This document shows positions 17,055 through 25,804 of a DNA stretch of 64,000 bases, one piece after another. Position 1 is the first letter of the stretch, and each line of letters opens with the position of its first letter. Below the pieces are notes generated by a model that saw only the letters and a program-made list of their open reading frames with translations, ran no database searches and had not been told where the DNA came from. The stretch is from NCBI RefSeq assembly GCF_002243345.2, contig NZ_CP022655.2:2668501-2732500 (forward strand), read 5' to 3'. The position numbers and the translations under genes were made by a program. This DNA comes from Paenibacillus sp. RUD330 (GTDB lineage Bacteria; Bacillota; Bacilli; Paenibacillales; Paenibacillaceae).

Positions 17055-18427
17055 GCGCGCTCGGGGACGCGCTGATTCTCGGTACGGGACCTGCGGCCGT
17101 GCAGCTGGCGGTGATGCTGCGCAAGCAGCGGTCCAGCCGGAGAATCGGCATCGCAGGGAGGAGCTCGCCCCGCTCGAGACGATTTTTCGACGCTCTGCGA
17201 CAAGGAGGAGGGACGGTGGTTGCGGATATCCAGAACGCGGCACACCGGGAGCTGTCGGGTTGCTGCGTGCTCGATGACTGGTGCGAGGGCTATGGTCGAA
17301 TCCAAGGAGAATGGCCTGTGCTTCTGCTGGCCGTGACGGCGGACGCCTATGCCCCGGTGCTGGAGCAGCTGCCGCCGTCTGTGCTGCAGGCTGCCCGCTG
17401 CATCGTGCTCGTCTCGCCGACCTTCGGCTCGGGCAGCCTCATTCGCCAGCTGCTGCAGGGGCTGCAGCCCGATGACCGGCCCGAGGTCATCAGCTTTTCG
17501 ACCTATCTGGGCGATACCCGCTGGCCGGATGGCCGGCCCGGCTCCCGCGCCGTGACGACAGGCGTGAAGCGCAAAGTATTCATCGGCTCCACCCGCGGCC
17601 GCACTTCGGAAGCCATGAAGGAACTGCAGGAGGCCTGCGCCCGTTCCGGCATCGCGATGGAGGCGCTGGAATCGCCTATTGCCGCCGAGACCCGCAACAT
17701 CTCGCTGTATGTGCATCCGCCGCTGTTCATGAACGAATTCGCGCTTGACGCTGTCTTCTCCCTGGGCTCCGAACGTGTTCAGACCTATGTCTACAAGCTG
17801 TATCCGGAAGGGCCGATCACGCCGGCGCTGATCCGCGACATGCGCTCCTGCTGGCTGGAGATCAGCGCCATCGTTCAGGCGGTAGGGCTGCGGCCGATCA
17901 ACCTGCTCCGGTTCATGACGGAGGAGTGTTACCCGGTACGCCCGCAAAGCCTGTCGAGCGAGGAGCTGGCGCGCTTTCCCGAGCTGGATGCCGTGCATCA
18001 GCAGTATTTGCTGTACATCCGTTACGCCTCGCTGCTGATCGATCCATTCTCCGAGCCGGATGGGCAAGGACGCTATTTCGATTTTTCGGCGGTTCCCATC
18101 CGCAGCCTGGCCATCAACGACGAAGGCCGATGGGAGGTGCCTCGCATGCCCAAGGAGGATTACTACCGGACGGCCATCCTGCAGGGCATCGCCCGGCGGC
18201 TCGGCGTTCCGACTCCGACGATCGACCGGCTGCTCGGCTTCTACGAAGGGCGGCTCGCCAAGGCGCGGGAGTCGCTTGCTTACCAAGAGCTTTCGGATGC
18301 GTTTTATCCGGGCGGACATGAAGCCGAGCTGGAGCTGATCGCCCGCGGCCTGCCGTGCCCGGCAAGCCCATCCTTAGAACCCAACTCAGGCGCTCCGTCG
18401 CCTATCCAGGAGGAAGAAATCCGTTGA
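17051..18427 (+). CDS. cntM: Opine metallophore dehydrogenase CntM
   Basis: This protein has 458 residues, starting at an ATG that overlaps the cntL stop. The N-terminal Rossmann motif LILGTGPAAVQLA (G11-x-G13) is followed by a basic loop GRSSPRSRR (R37, R41, R43, R44), which suits NADPH. CntM enzymes reductively condense the CntL product with a 2-keto acid, pyruvate in staphylopine and alpha-ketoglutarate in pseudopaline. I could not infer the keto acid from sequence alone. The coding frame is open upstream of 17051, but the overlap start and Rossmann position support this one. The stop overlaps the TTG start of cntA. Confidence 0.92.
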   Translation: MSALGDALILGTGPAAVQLAVMLRKQRSSRRIGIAGRSSPRSRRFFDALRQGGGTVVADIQNAAHRELSGCCVLDDWCEGYGRIQGEWPVLLLAVTADAYAPVLEQLPPSVLQAARCIVLVSPTFGSGSLIRQLLQGLQPDDRPEVISFSTYLGDTRWPDGRPGSRAVTTGVKRKVFIGSTRGRTSEAMKELQEACARSGIAMEALESPIAAETRNISLYVHPPLFMNEFALDAVFSLGSERVQTYVYKLYPEGPITPALIRDMRSCWLEISAIVQAVGLRPINLLRFMTEECYPVRPQSLSSEELARFPELDAVHQQYLLYIRYASLLIDPFSEPDGQGRYFDFSAVPIRSLAINDEGRWEVPRMPKEDYYRTAILQGIARRLGVPTPTIDRLLGFYEGRLAKARESLAYQELSDAFYPGGHEAELELIARGLPCPASPSLEPNSGAPSPIQEEEIR

Positions 18428-20052
18428 ATAACCCGAGAAATGCCCTATCCGCCATCCTCATCCTGCTCCTGCTTCTCGCCTCCGGCTGCTCCGGCAGCTC
18501 AGGCAGCGTGAATGAGCCTGCCGCCGCTGATGCGGCGAAGCAAGAGCAAGCACATGAGATCATCTATGCTTCTTCCAAGGACATCAATGACATGAACCCT
18601 CATCTGTACACGGGCTCGATGCCTGCGCAGGGGATGGTCTATGAATCTCTCGTCGAAAAGACCGAAGTCGGCATCAAGCCGCTGCTCGCGGAATCCTGGG
18701 ACATCTCCGAGGACGGCATGAGCTACACGTTCCACCTGCGGCAAGGCGTGAAGTTCCATGACGGTGCCCCGTTCAACGCGGAAGCGGTGAAATTGAACAT
18801 CGACGCCGTGCAGGCGAATGCTGAGCGCCACGCCTGGATCAAGCTGTCGACCAAGATCAAGGAAGTCCGCGCAACGGATGAATATACCGTTCAGCTCCTG
18901 CTATCCGAGCCCTACTACCCGACGCTGCTCGAGCTGTCGATGACCCGTCCGTATGTGTTCCTCTCGCCGAACGACTTCATCAACGGGCAGACCAAGGACG
19001 GCGTCGCCGGCTACGACGGCACCGGCCCGTACCGCCTTGTCGACCATAAAGCGGAGCAGGCTGCCGTATTCGAGGCCAACGAGTCCTACTGGGGCGGCGC
19101 GCCCAAGGTCAAGCGGATTACCGCAAAGGTGCTGCCATCGGGCGAAACGACGCTGCTGGCGCTGCAAAAAGGGGAAGTGAACTTCATCTTCACCGACGAC
19201 CGCGGCGCGGACGGCGTCGACATCGAGGCAATGCAGAGCCTTGTGGACAGCGGACGCTATCAGCTGCTTCGCAGCAAGCCGATGAACACAAAGCTGATTG
19301 CCGCCAACAGCAGCAGCGTAACGAGTCCGGTGCATGAAAAAGCGGTGCGCGAGGCCTTATGGCATGCCGTCGACCGCGAGACGATCGCAGGTCAGATTCT
19401 CCATGGTGCCGAAGCGCCGGCATACAGCCTGTTCTCGGGCAATGTGGAATATGCCGACATCCCGCTGGCCAAGCGCGGCTACGATCTGAAGCATGCGGCC
19501 GAGCTGCTGGAGAACGCCGGCTGGAAGCTGGAGAACGGCGGCGAGACGCGCTTGAAGAAGGGGAGGCAGCTGGCGCTCAAGCTCTATTACGATGCAGCCT
19601 CCTCCTCGCAGAAAACGGAAGCGGAGCTGATCCAGAGCGCCGCCAAAACGATCGGCATGAAGCTGGAGCTGATCGGCGAGCAGTCCTCCTCCGTCGCGGC
19701 ACGCCGCGCCTCTGGCGATTACGACCTGCTGTTCAACCAGACATGGGGCCTCGCCTACGATCCGCAGAGCACCGTTTCCGCGTTTACGGCGGAGTCCTCT
19801 TACGCCCATACGACCGGCGGCATCGAAGGGGTGAAGGAGCTTTACGCCAAGATCGGAGAGGTGACCGGCTCCAGGGATGAGGAGAAGCGCAAGGCTTTGT
19901 ACAAGGAGATTCTGACTACGGTGCATGACGAGGCCGTATTCATTCCGATAACGCATGGCAGCATGGCGGTGGTAGCTCCGATCGACCTCGAGGGCGTTGC
20001 GTTCAAGCAGACGCAATTCGAGCTCCCGTTCGAGCTCATGCACTTCAAGTAA
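18424..20052 (+). CDS. cntA: CntA, metallophore-binding lipoprotein of an Opp/Nik-type ABC importer
   Basis: This protein has 542 residues. A TTG start behind AGGAGGAAG overlaps the cntM stop and gives a short basic N-terminus, a hydrophobic run and the lipobox LASGC (C22). The mature part is an SBP_bac_5 (peptide/nickel type) solute-binding protein with ESWDISEDGMSYTFHLRQGVKFHDG and TGPYRLVDH. In S. aureus CntA captures the extracellular staphylopine-metal complex. The upstream in-frame extension belongs to the end of cntM. Confidence 0.93.
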   Translation: MNNPRNALSAILILLLLLASGCSGSSGSVNEPAAADAAKQEQAHEIIYASSKDINDMNPHLYTGSMPAQGMVYESLVEKTEVGIKPLLAESWDISEDGMSYTFHLRQGVKFHDGAPFNAEAVKLNIDAVQANAERHAWIKLSTKIKEVRATDEYTVQLLLSEPYYPTLLELSMTRPYVFLSPNDFINGQTKDGVAGYDGTGPYRLVDHKAEQAAVFEANESYWGGAPKVKRITAKVLPSGETTLLALQKGEVNFIFTDDRGADGVDIEAMQSLVDSGRYQLLRSKPMNTKLIAANSSSVTSPVHEKAVREALWHAVDRETIAGQILHGAEAPAYSLFSGNVEYADIPLAKRGYDLKHAAELLENAGWKLENGGETRLKKGRQLALKLYYDAASSSQKTEAELIQSAAKTIGMKLELIGEQSSSVAARRASGDYDLLFNQTWGLAYDPQSTVSAFTAESSYAHTTGGIEGVKELYAKIGEVTGSRDEEKRKALYKEILTTVHDEAVFIPITHGSMAVVAPIDLEGVAFKQTQFELPFELMHFK

Positions 20053-20067
20053 AAGGAGGAGGCTCGA

Positions 20068-21003
20068 ATGTTGCGTTATGCGGCACGCAGGCTGCTGACG
20101 GCCGTCCCGCTGCTTCTTGTCATCTCGTTCCTGGCGTTCCTGCTTCAACAGCTGGCCCCGGCCGATCCGGCACAGGCGGTCCTGCATGCGCAGGGCGTGC
20201 CGCAAGTGACGGCGGAGCTCATTGCCCAGAAAAAAGCGGAGCTCGGGCTGGACCGGCCGCTTCTGCGTCAATACGGCTCCTGGCTGGCCTCCAGCCTGCA
20301 GCTGGACTTCGGCCTCTCTTATGTGACCGGCAAGCCGGTCTGGAGCCTGCTTGGTCCCGCTTTCCTGCATACGCTGCAGCTGACGGCGGTCTCGGCGGCC
20401 GCGATCATCCTGCTGTCCATCGCCCTCGGAGTCTATTGCGCCTTGCGCGAGGGCTCCTGGCCGGACAGGGCAGCCCGCGGCGCGGCTTTCCTGCTGACGG
20501 CGATGCCGCCTTACTGGCTGGCCGCCTGGCTCGTCTGGCTGTTCTCGGTGAAGCTCGACCTGCTGCCGACCAGCGGCATGGACTCCGCTGCCAGCTTCGT
20601 GCTGCCTGTCGCGGTGCTGGCCATCGGTTATGCGGGGGTCTACTTCCGCGTCATACGCAGCTCGATGATCGCCGGGCGCAACGAGGATTACGTCCTGTAC
20701 GGACGCGCCGGCGGCTTGCCGGAGCGGGCGGTCGCACGGCGGGTGCTTGCCAATTCGCTTCAGGTCGCCTTGCCGATGTTCGGCATGGCGGTGCCGATCC
20801 TGCTCGGCAGCACCGTCGTCGTGGAGAACGTGTTCGCCTGGCCGGGACTCGGCACGCTGAGCGTCAAGGCGATCCTCGGCCGCGATTACCCGGTCATCCA
20901 GGCGTTCGTGCTGCTGCTGGCATCATCGTTTGTCGCGTTCAACGCCGTATCGGAAGTCATAAGCGGGCTTCTGAATCCCCGATTGAGAAAGGATCTCGAA
21001 TGA
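20068..21003 (+). CDS. cntB: CntB, ABC importer permease
   Basis: This DppB-type permease has 311 residues and six hydrophobic segments. It begins MLRYAARRLLTAVPLLLVISFLAF and carries the EAA-like loop GRAGGLPERAVARRVLANSLQVALPMFGM near residue 210. The ATG follows AAGGAGGAGG. It pairs with CntC to form the membrane channel for the metal-metallophore complex, and its stop overlaps the cntC start. Confidence 0.92.
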   Translation: MLRYAARRLLTAVPLLLVISFLAFLLQQLAPADPAQAVLHAQGVPQVTAELIAQKKAELGLDRPLLRQYGSWLASSLQLDFGLSYVTGKPVWSLLGPAFLHTLQLTAVSAAAIILLSIALGVYCALREGSWPDRAARGAAFLLTAMPPYWLAAWLVWLFSVKLDLLPTSGMDSAASFVLPVAVLAIGYAGVYFRVIRSSMIAGRNEDYVLYGRAGGLPERAVARRVLANSLQVALPMFGMAVPILLGSTVVVENVFAWPGLGTLSVKAILGRDYPVIQAFVLLLASSFVAFNAVSEVISGLLNPRLRKDLE

Positions 21004-21884
21004 AACGAATCTCTCGGCTCTTGTCGGACCGGCTGGCGCTGCTCTCGCTCGCGGTGCTGGCGGCGATCGCCGCTGCCGGCATGCTGGCTCCGTGGCTCGC
21101 GCCCCATCCGCCGGATGAGGTGAACATGGCGCTGCGTTATGGCCCGTGGTCGCTCCATTATCCGCTTGGCAACGATCAGCTCGGCCGCTGCGTGCTGTCC
21201 AGACTCCTTTACGGCATCCGCCCGAGCGTGCTGCTCGTGCTGGCCGCCGTGCTCGCCTCCGTCCTGATCGGTGCGGCCGTCGGCATGGCTGCCGGCTACG
21301 CCGGAGGCCGGACGGACGCGCTGCTCATGCGGTTATGCGATGTGATGCTCTCGTTTCCCGGTTATGTCATGACGCTCGCGGTGATCGGCGTGCTCGGCGT
21401 CGGGCTGCAGAACATCCTGCTGGCGTTCATCCTGATGAAATGGGCCTGGTTCGCGCGGATCGTACGCGCCTCCGTCCGCCAGATCGCCGATGCCGACTAT
21501 GTGCGGTTCGCACGGACGCTCGGCACCGCACCGGCCGCGATTCTGTTCCGCCATATCCTCCCGGTCTGTCTGCCCGAGCTGGCCGTCGTCGCGAGCAGCT
21601 CCTTCGGCTCGACGCTGCTGCAGGTGTCGGGCTTGTCCTTCCTGGGCCTCGGCATCCAAGCTCCTCAAGCGGAGTGGGGAATGATGCTGAGCGAAGCGAG
21701 GCAGTCGATGTTTTCGCGGCCGGAGCTCATGCTGGCGCCGGGGCTGATGATTGTCCTCACCGTATCGGCGGTCAACTTCCTGTCCGATGCGATGCAGCAG
21801 GCTGTCGATCCGCAAGCGGGATCGTCCAAGCGCCATCAGCCGGCAAGGGCCGAAGCCGCCTTGATCGGAAAGGAGGTCGTATGA
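21000..21884 (+). CDS. cntC: CntC, ABC importer permease
   Basis: This DppC-type permease has 294 residues. After the first TM the segment LAPHPPDEVNMALRYGP...YPLGNDQLGRCVLSRLLYG is typical, and the EAA loop is RHILPVCLPELAVVASSSFGSTLLQVSGLSFLGLG. The ATG at 21000 overlaps the cntB stop; the longer upstream reading frame is antiphase to cntB and not real. It functions with CntB in metallophore uptake. Confidence 0.92.
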   Translation: MKRISRLLSDRLALLSLAVLAAIAAAGMLAPWLAPHPPDEVNMALRYGPWSLHYPLGNDQLGRCVLSRLLYGIRPSVLLVLAAVLASVLIGAAVGMAAGYAGGRTDALLMRLCDVMLSFPGYVMTLAVIGVLGVGLQNILLAFILMKWAWFARIVRASVRQIADADYVRFARTLGTAPAAILFRHILPVCLPELAVVASSSFGSTLLQVSGLSFLGLGIQAPQAEWGMMLSEARQSMFSRPELMLAPGLMIVLTVSAVNFLSDAMQQAVDPQAGSSKRHQPARAEAALIGKEVV

Positions 21885-21885
21885 A

Positions 21886-22707
21886 GTGGATGTGCTGGAG
21901 GTGAGCCGGCTCCGTATCTCGCATGCCGGATCGGGTGAGGCGCTCTTGCCGGAGCTGTCCTTCCGCGTGAAGGAAAAAAGCTGCCTGGCGATCGTCGGGG
22001 AAAGCGGCAGCGGCAAGTCGATCGTCTGCAAGGCGATCATGAGGCTGAACGGTCCGGCGCTGGAGCAGAGCGGCAGCATCCGGTTCAAGGGCACGGAGCT
22101 GACGGAGCTGGCCGACGACCAGATGCGCCGGCTGCGGGGCGCGCAGATCGGCATGATTCTGCAGAACGGGATGCGTGCTTTCGATCCTGGCCTGAAGCTG
22201 GGCAGGCAGCTCCATGCGGTGCTGAAGACGCATTTCGGGTGGAGCCGCGGACAGAGCAGAGAGCGGTTGGCGGAGGCGATGGAGCTGCTGCTGCTGCGAA
22301 GCCCGACAGCCGTGCTGGAACGCTATCCGCATGAGCTCTCCGGAGGCATGCTGCAGCGGCTCATGATCGCGCTGTCGCTCGTGCTCCAGCCGGAGCTGGT
22401 CATCGCCGACGAGCCGACGACTGCGCTGGATGCGGCCTCCCGGCAGGAAGCGATCGGCCAGTTGATCTCGCTGCGGAGGCAGACCGGGTGCTCGATGATC
22501 CTGGTCTCGCATGATTTGTCCGCTGTGGAGCGGATCGCCGACGAGGTGCTTGTCCTGCGCGGCGGCATGGCGGTGGAGCGGGGGACAGCCGCAGAATTGC
22601 TGACTTCGCCGAGACATGCCTATACCCGCTATCTCGTGGAGTCGAAGCATGCCTTGAGCAGCCGTTTCGCGCAAGCGCTGGGAGGGCTGAGACATGTTGA
22701 GCGTTGA
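21886..22707 (+). CDS. cntD: CntD, ABC importer ATPase
   Basis: This protein has 273 residues with Walker A GESGSGKS, signature LSGGMLQR, Walker B LVIADEPTTALD and switch region LVSHDLSAVERIADEV, as in DppD/NikD. It starts at a GTG about ten bases after AAAGGAGG. It forms the heterodimeric motor with CntF and overlaps the cntF start by 14 bp. Confidence 0.92.
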   Translation: MDVLEVSRLRISHAGSGEALLPELSFRVKEKSCLAIVGESGSGKSIVCKAIMRLNGPALEQSGSIRFKGTELTELADDQMRRLRGAQIGMILQNGMRAFDPGLKLGRQLHAVLKTHFGWSRGQSRERLAEAMELLLLRSPTAVLERYPHELSGGMLQRLMIALSLVLQPELVIADEPTTALDAASRQEAIGQLISLRRQTGCSMILVSHDLSAVERIADEVLVLRGGMAVERGTAAELLTSPRHAYTRYLVESKHALSSRFAQALGGLRHVER

Positions 22708-23494
22708 GAAGATCTCCAAGTCTTATTCCACTGGCGGATGGCGAGGCTCAGGCAGACAGCCGGTGCTGAAGGAGATGTCGCTGGAGTGCCGATCGGGTGA
22801 ATGCGTCGGCATCATCGGGGCGAGCGGCAGCGGCAAGTCGACGCTCGGCCGCATCATCCTCGGATTGGAGCGGCCGGACGCGGGCTCGATCCGGATCGAC
22901 GGCGAGGAGCTGGGACGCCGATCGCGCCGAGGAGCGGTGAGCGCGGTGTTTCAAGACTGCCGCTCGTCGATCCACCCGTTCTTCACGGTCCGCCAGGCGC
23001 TGCTGGAGGCATTGGGAACTCGGAGCTCAGGCAAGTCCAAGGCGGAAAGGACCCGAAAGCTGGAAACCGCGCTGGAGCAAGTCGGGTTGGAAGCCTCCTA
23101 TCTGGAGCGCTATCCCCATGAGCTGTCCGGCGGTCAGGCGCAGCGGGTCTGCCTCGCGCGGGCGCTGCTGACCGAGGCGCGCTGGATTGTGCTCGACGAA
23201 GCGGTCAGCTCGCTCGATGCTCCGGTGCAGGTGCAGGTGCTTGAGGTGCTGCGGAAGGCTCGCGGAATCTATGGCACCGGCTATCTGTTCATCACGCATG
23301 ACCTGGAGGCGGCGGCTTTTCTGTGCGACCGAATCGCCGTGCTGCATGAAGGCCGCATCATCGAGACGATCGAGACACAGCGGCTCGGCGAGCTGAGGAC
23401 GCCTTGCGCGCGTGAGCTGCTCGATAAATTCCGAATCGGCCATGCGCCAGTTCCGCGACAGCATGCGGCAATGGCAGAGGAGGAACAGGAATGA
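22694..23494 (+). CDS. cntF: CntF, ABC importer ATPase
   Basis: This protein has 266 residues with Walker A GASGSGKS, signature LSGGQAQR, Walker B WIVLDEAVSSLD and LFITHDLEAAAFLCDRIAV. It is the DppF/NikE-type partner of CntD. Its ATG lies inside the cntD end, and its stop overlaps the cntE start (ATGA), continuing the tight coupling seen throughout the operon. Confidence 0.92.
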   Translation: MLSVEKISKSYSTGGWRGSGRQPVLKEMSLECRSGECVGIIGASGSGKSTLGRIILGLERPDAGSIRIDGEELGRRSRRGAVSAVFQDCRSSIHPFFTVRQALLEALGTRSSGKSKAERTRKLETALEQVGLEASYLERYPHELSGGQAQRVCLARALLTEARWIVLDEAVSSLDAPVQVQVLEVLRKARGIYGTGYLFITHDLEAAAFLCDRIAVLHEGRIIETIETQRLGELRTPCARELLDKFRIGHAPVPRQHAAMAEEEQE

Positions 23495-24699
23495 AGGGAG
23501 CATTGTCCTGGCCGTTCATGCGGCTTTACCTGCTGACGGTGCTTTACTTTTGCGCCAATGCGATTCTGAATGTCATCATTCCGCTGAAGGGAGGCTCGCT
23601 TGGCGCCAGCAATGCGGTGATCGGCATCGTCATGGGAGCCTATCTGTTCACGACGATGCTGCTTCGTCCATGGGCCGGGCACATCATCCGCAAGCAAGGG
23701 CCGATCGCCGTGCTTCGGTCCGTTCTGGCGCTCAATGCGATCGCGCTCGCCCTGTACGCATTCACGGGCCTGGAGGGCTATTTCGCTGCACGCGTTCTCC
23801 AAGGCGTCTGCACGGCATTCTTTTCGATGGCGCTCCAGCTCGGGCTCATCGACGCGCTGCCTGACGAGGAGCGGTCTCAAGGCATTTCCATGTACTCGCT
23901 CTGCGCCACGATGCCCGGCATCGTCGGTCCGCTGCTGGCGATCGGCTTGTGGGAGGCGGATGATCCGGGTCTGCTCGCCGCTGTGCTGATCGGTCTCGGC
24001 GTAATCACGGGAGCGGTCGGCTTCAGCGCCCGCGTCGGAAACTCGGCCGCAGCGGAAGCGGCGGCGGGATGGAAGGAGGGAAAGCCCCTTGGAGGCGGTG
24101 TTCTGCAATGGTTCGGGGAGCTGGTTCGACATCCCCAGCTGCTTCGGTGCAGCCTGCTCATGCTTGGGGCGTCGGTCATATTCGGCGCGGCGACGACCTT
24201 CATCCCGCTGTATGCGGCGCAGGTTAGCGGCGCCAGCGCCGCCGTGTACCTCATGCTGCAGGCCGGCACGGTGGTCGCGGCCCGCTTCTGGCTGCGCAAG
24301 CGGATTCCGTCCGATGGACAGTGGCATCCAGCTTTCATGCGCCTGATCCTGCTCTGCCTGGCGGCGGCCGCACTTTGTGTCGGCCTGGCCGCTCACGGTG
24401 GAGGGGCGCTGTTCTACGCGGGCGCGTTCCTGATGGGCATCGCTCAGGCGATGGTATATCCGACGCTCACGACGTATTTGAGCTTCGTCCTGCCGAAGGA
24501 GAGCCGCAACATCCTCATGGGTCTGTTCATCGCCATGGCCGATCTCGGCGTCTCTCTAGGCGCGATCGCCATGGGTCCCGTCGCGGATCTGACCTCTTAT
24601 TCAGCCATGTATATGTTCTGCGCCGCCATCGGCGCCTCGCTGCTGCTCGTTTCGGCGCGCGAGGCGAGAAGCCGCAGGGCGAATTCGCTCCCGGTATGA
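23491..24699 (+). CDS. cntE: CntE, MFS exporter of the opine metallophore
   Basis: This protein has 402 residues and about twelve hydrophobic segments, beginning LSWPFMRLYLLTVLYFCANAILNVIIPL, with a weak MFS loop motif between TM2 and TM3 (WAGHIIRKQG). In S. aureus the last gene of the cnt operon, cntE, encodes the staphylopine exporter, and this gene occupies the same place. Without export the apo-metallophore accumulates and harms S. aureus, which fits production and export being encoded together. A terminator follows at 24787. Confidence 0.88.
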   Translation: MKGALSWPFMRLYLLTVLYFCANAILNVIIPLKGGSLGASNAVIGIVMGAYLFTTMLLRPWAGHIIRKQGPIAVLRSVLALNAIALALYAFTGLEGYFAARVLQGVCTAFFSMALQLGLIDALPDEERSQGISMYSLCATMPGIVGPLLAIGLWEADDPGLLAAVLIGLGVITGAVGFSARVGNSAAAEAAAGWKEGKPLGGGVLQWFGELVRHPQLLRCSLLMLGASVIFGAATTFIPLYAAQVSGASAAVYLMLQAGTVVAARFWLRKRIPSDGQWHPAFMRLILLCLAAAALCVGLAAHGGGALFYAGAFLMGIAQAMVYPTLTTYLSFVLPKESRNILMGLFIAMADLGVSLGAIAMGPVADLTSYSAMYMFCAAIGASLLLVSAREARSRRANSLPV

Positions 24700-24786
24700 C
24701 CAATGGCCGCAGCTTATGCCGCCCACCCTCAAGGGAGGCTCTTTCCAAACGGCAAGGTACTAATAAGGGGGAAAAGGCAACAAATG

Positions 24787-24830
24787 AAAGAGCTCTCCGG
24801 CTTAGTTAAACTAAGCAGAGGGCTCTTTTC
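24787..24830 (+). terminator. Terminator of the cnt operon
   Basis: AAAGAGC and GCTCTTTT form the base of a long interrupted stem with inner GGCTTAGTT/AACTAAGC arms, ending in TTTTC. Confidence 0.8.
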
Positions 24831-24904
24831 ATATTTAAGTCGATAGAGGGGTGCTGGCAATGGAAACCCGAATGAGAGCTTCGTCTTTGTCCAGCGGGAG
24901 CATT

Positions 24905-24939
24905 CCCTCAAGTCCATGAGGGCTTTCTCTTGTTTTTTC
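24905..24939 (+). terminator. Second hairpin with T tract
   Basis: CCCTCA and TGAGGG pair around a 6-base loop and are followed by CTTTCTCTTGTTTTTT, which resembles a weak rho-independent terminator upstream of the TetR promoter. Confidence 0.5.
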
Positions 24940-24956
24940 CAAGCCGATGTTTTATA

Positions 24957-24976
24957 TTGACATGACAGAAGGTCAA
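24957..24976. promoter_or_regulatory. Probable TetR autoregulatory promoter and operator
   Basis: A consensus -35 TTGACA (24957-24962) is part of an inverted repeat TTGAC...GTCAA spanning 20 bp, directly upstream of the TetR ribosome-binding site. This is the usual position for self-repression. No good -10 is visible. Confidence 0.5.
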
Positions 24977-25000
24977 AATTAAAAGAGGTGAACGGGCGAG

Positions 25001-25804
25001 ATGACTCCACGTACGAAGGAACAGAACGAAGAAATCCGGCTGCGGCGTCTGGCGCAAATTCGGAAGGCCGCTGCCGATGTGTTTCTGACTAAAGGGCCTT
25101 TGCTGGAAATCCGCGAAGTGGCTCAGCAGGCGGGACTCGGCTATGGAACCGTATACCATTATTACACCAACAAGGGCGATCTGCTCCATGATCTGCTCTG
25201 GGACGCGTTGGAACGCGCGTCGGGATGGCTCGGCGGCTCCGTGGAGGCTCCAGAGGACAATCGTCTGGAAGCCATGCTGAAGGTTCCGTTGGAAGCGCGC
25301 ACTCCGGCTTCGGGGGAGGCGCCGGGGGGAAGGCATCTGAGCCTGGCTGAGGCCGACACCGGCAGCTATGCTGCAACAGGCTCTCGAAGCAGAAGCCGCG
25401 AGGGAGCCGCTCCCGAGGAGCTCGGCCCCATCGCCGCCGCAGGTGTACGGCTGCTGCGGCTTTGGGCGGAGGACCATGCCTTGTACCTGCTGTATAAACA
25501 CGCCGGCGAGGAATTTGCCGCGCTGCCTGATGCGCGTTCGGCCGCGCTATCGGCCGCCTTCCGCCGCGATGTGCTCGTACCGCTCGCCGCGCTGCTGGAG
25601 AGCGGGCGCGAGGCGGACGGGGCCTCCACTTCCGGCGGAATTGCGGAGCCGCCGTACCGGCTGCAGCGCGCGGAGATGCTGCTGGCCGCGTTGGTCGGCT
25701 GCGCCTCGCTATCGCTTCGCCGGGGCAAGCTCGGCGAAGAGGCCGGAGATATCGTCCGCTTTTTAAATGTACAGAATGGATGGGGAGGGAATGAAACCGG
25801 ATGA
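25001..25804 (+). CDS. TetR-family transcriptional regulator with a low-complexity insert
   Basis: This protein has 267 residues. The N-terminal TetR helix-turn-helix is clear (EVAQQAGLGYGTVYHYYTNKGDLL). The ligand domain is longer than usual: residues about 95-145 are a Ser/Gly/Ala/Arg/Glu-rich stretch without predicted structure, after which the helical part resumes (AAAGVRLLRLWAEDHALYLLYKHAGEEF). The ATG follows AGAGGTG. The stop overlaps the ATG of the methionine aminopeptidase gene, an unusual pairing. The ligand and target are unknown. Confidence 0.82.
   Translation: MTPRTKEQNEEIRLRRLAQIRKAAADVFLTKGPLLEIREVAQQAGLGYGTVYHYYTNKGDLLHDLLWDALERASGWLGGSVEAPEDNRLEAMLKVPLEARTPASGEAPGGRHLSLAEADTGSYAATGSRSRSREGAAPEELGPIAAAGVRLLRLWAEDHALYLLYKHAGEEFAALPDARSAALSAAFRRDVLVPLAALLESGREADGASTSGGIAEPPYRLQRAEMLLAALVGCASLSLRRGKLGEEAGDIVRFLNVQNGWGGNETG

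Larger units (their letters stand above)
24700..25000. other. Intergenic region after cnt: two terminators and the TetR promoter
   Basis: No gene is visible in these 301 bp. They contain the cnt terminator, a second hairpin-T tract at 24905-24939 and the promoter/operator of the following TetR gene. Confidence 0.7.

Noticed and set aside
16922-18319. 465-codon minus-strand open frame
   Set aside because: It is antisense to cntM and cntL, with Arg/Gln-rich composition and no recognisable fold.
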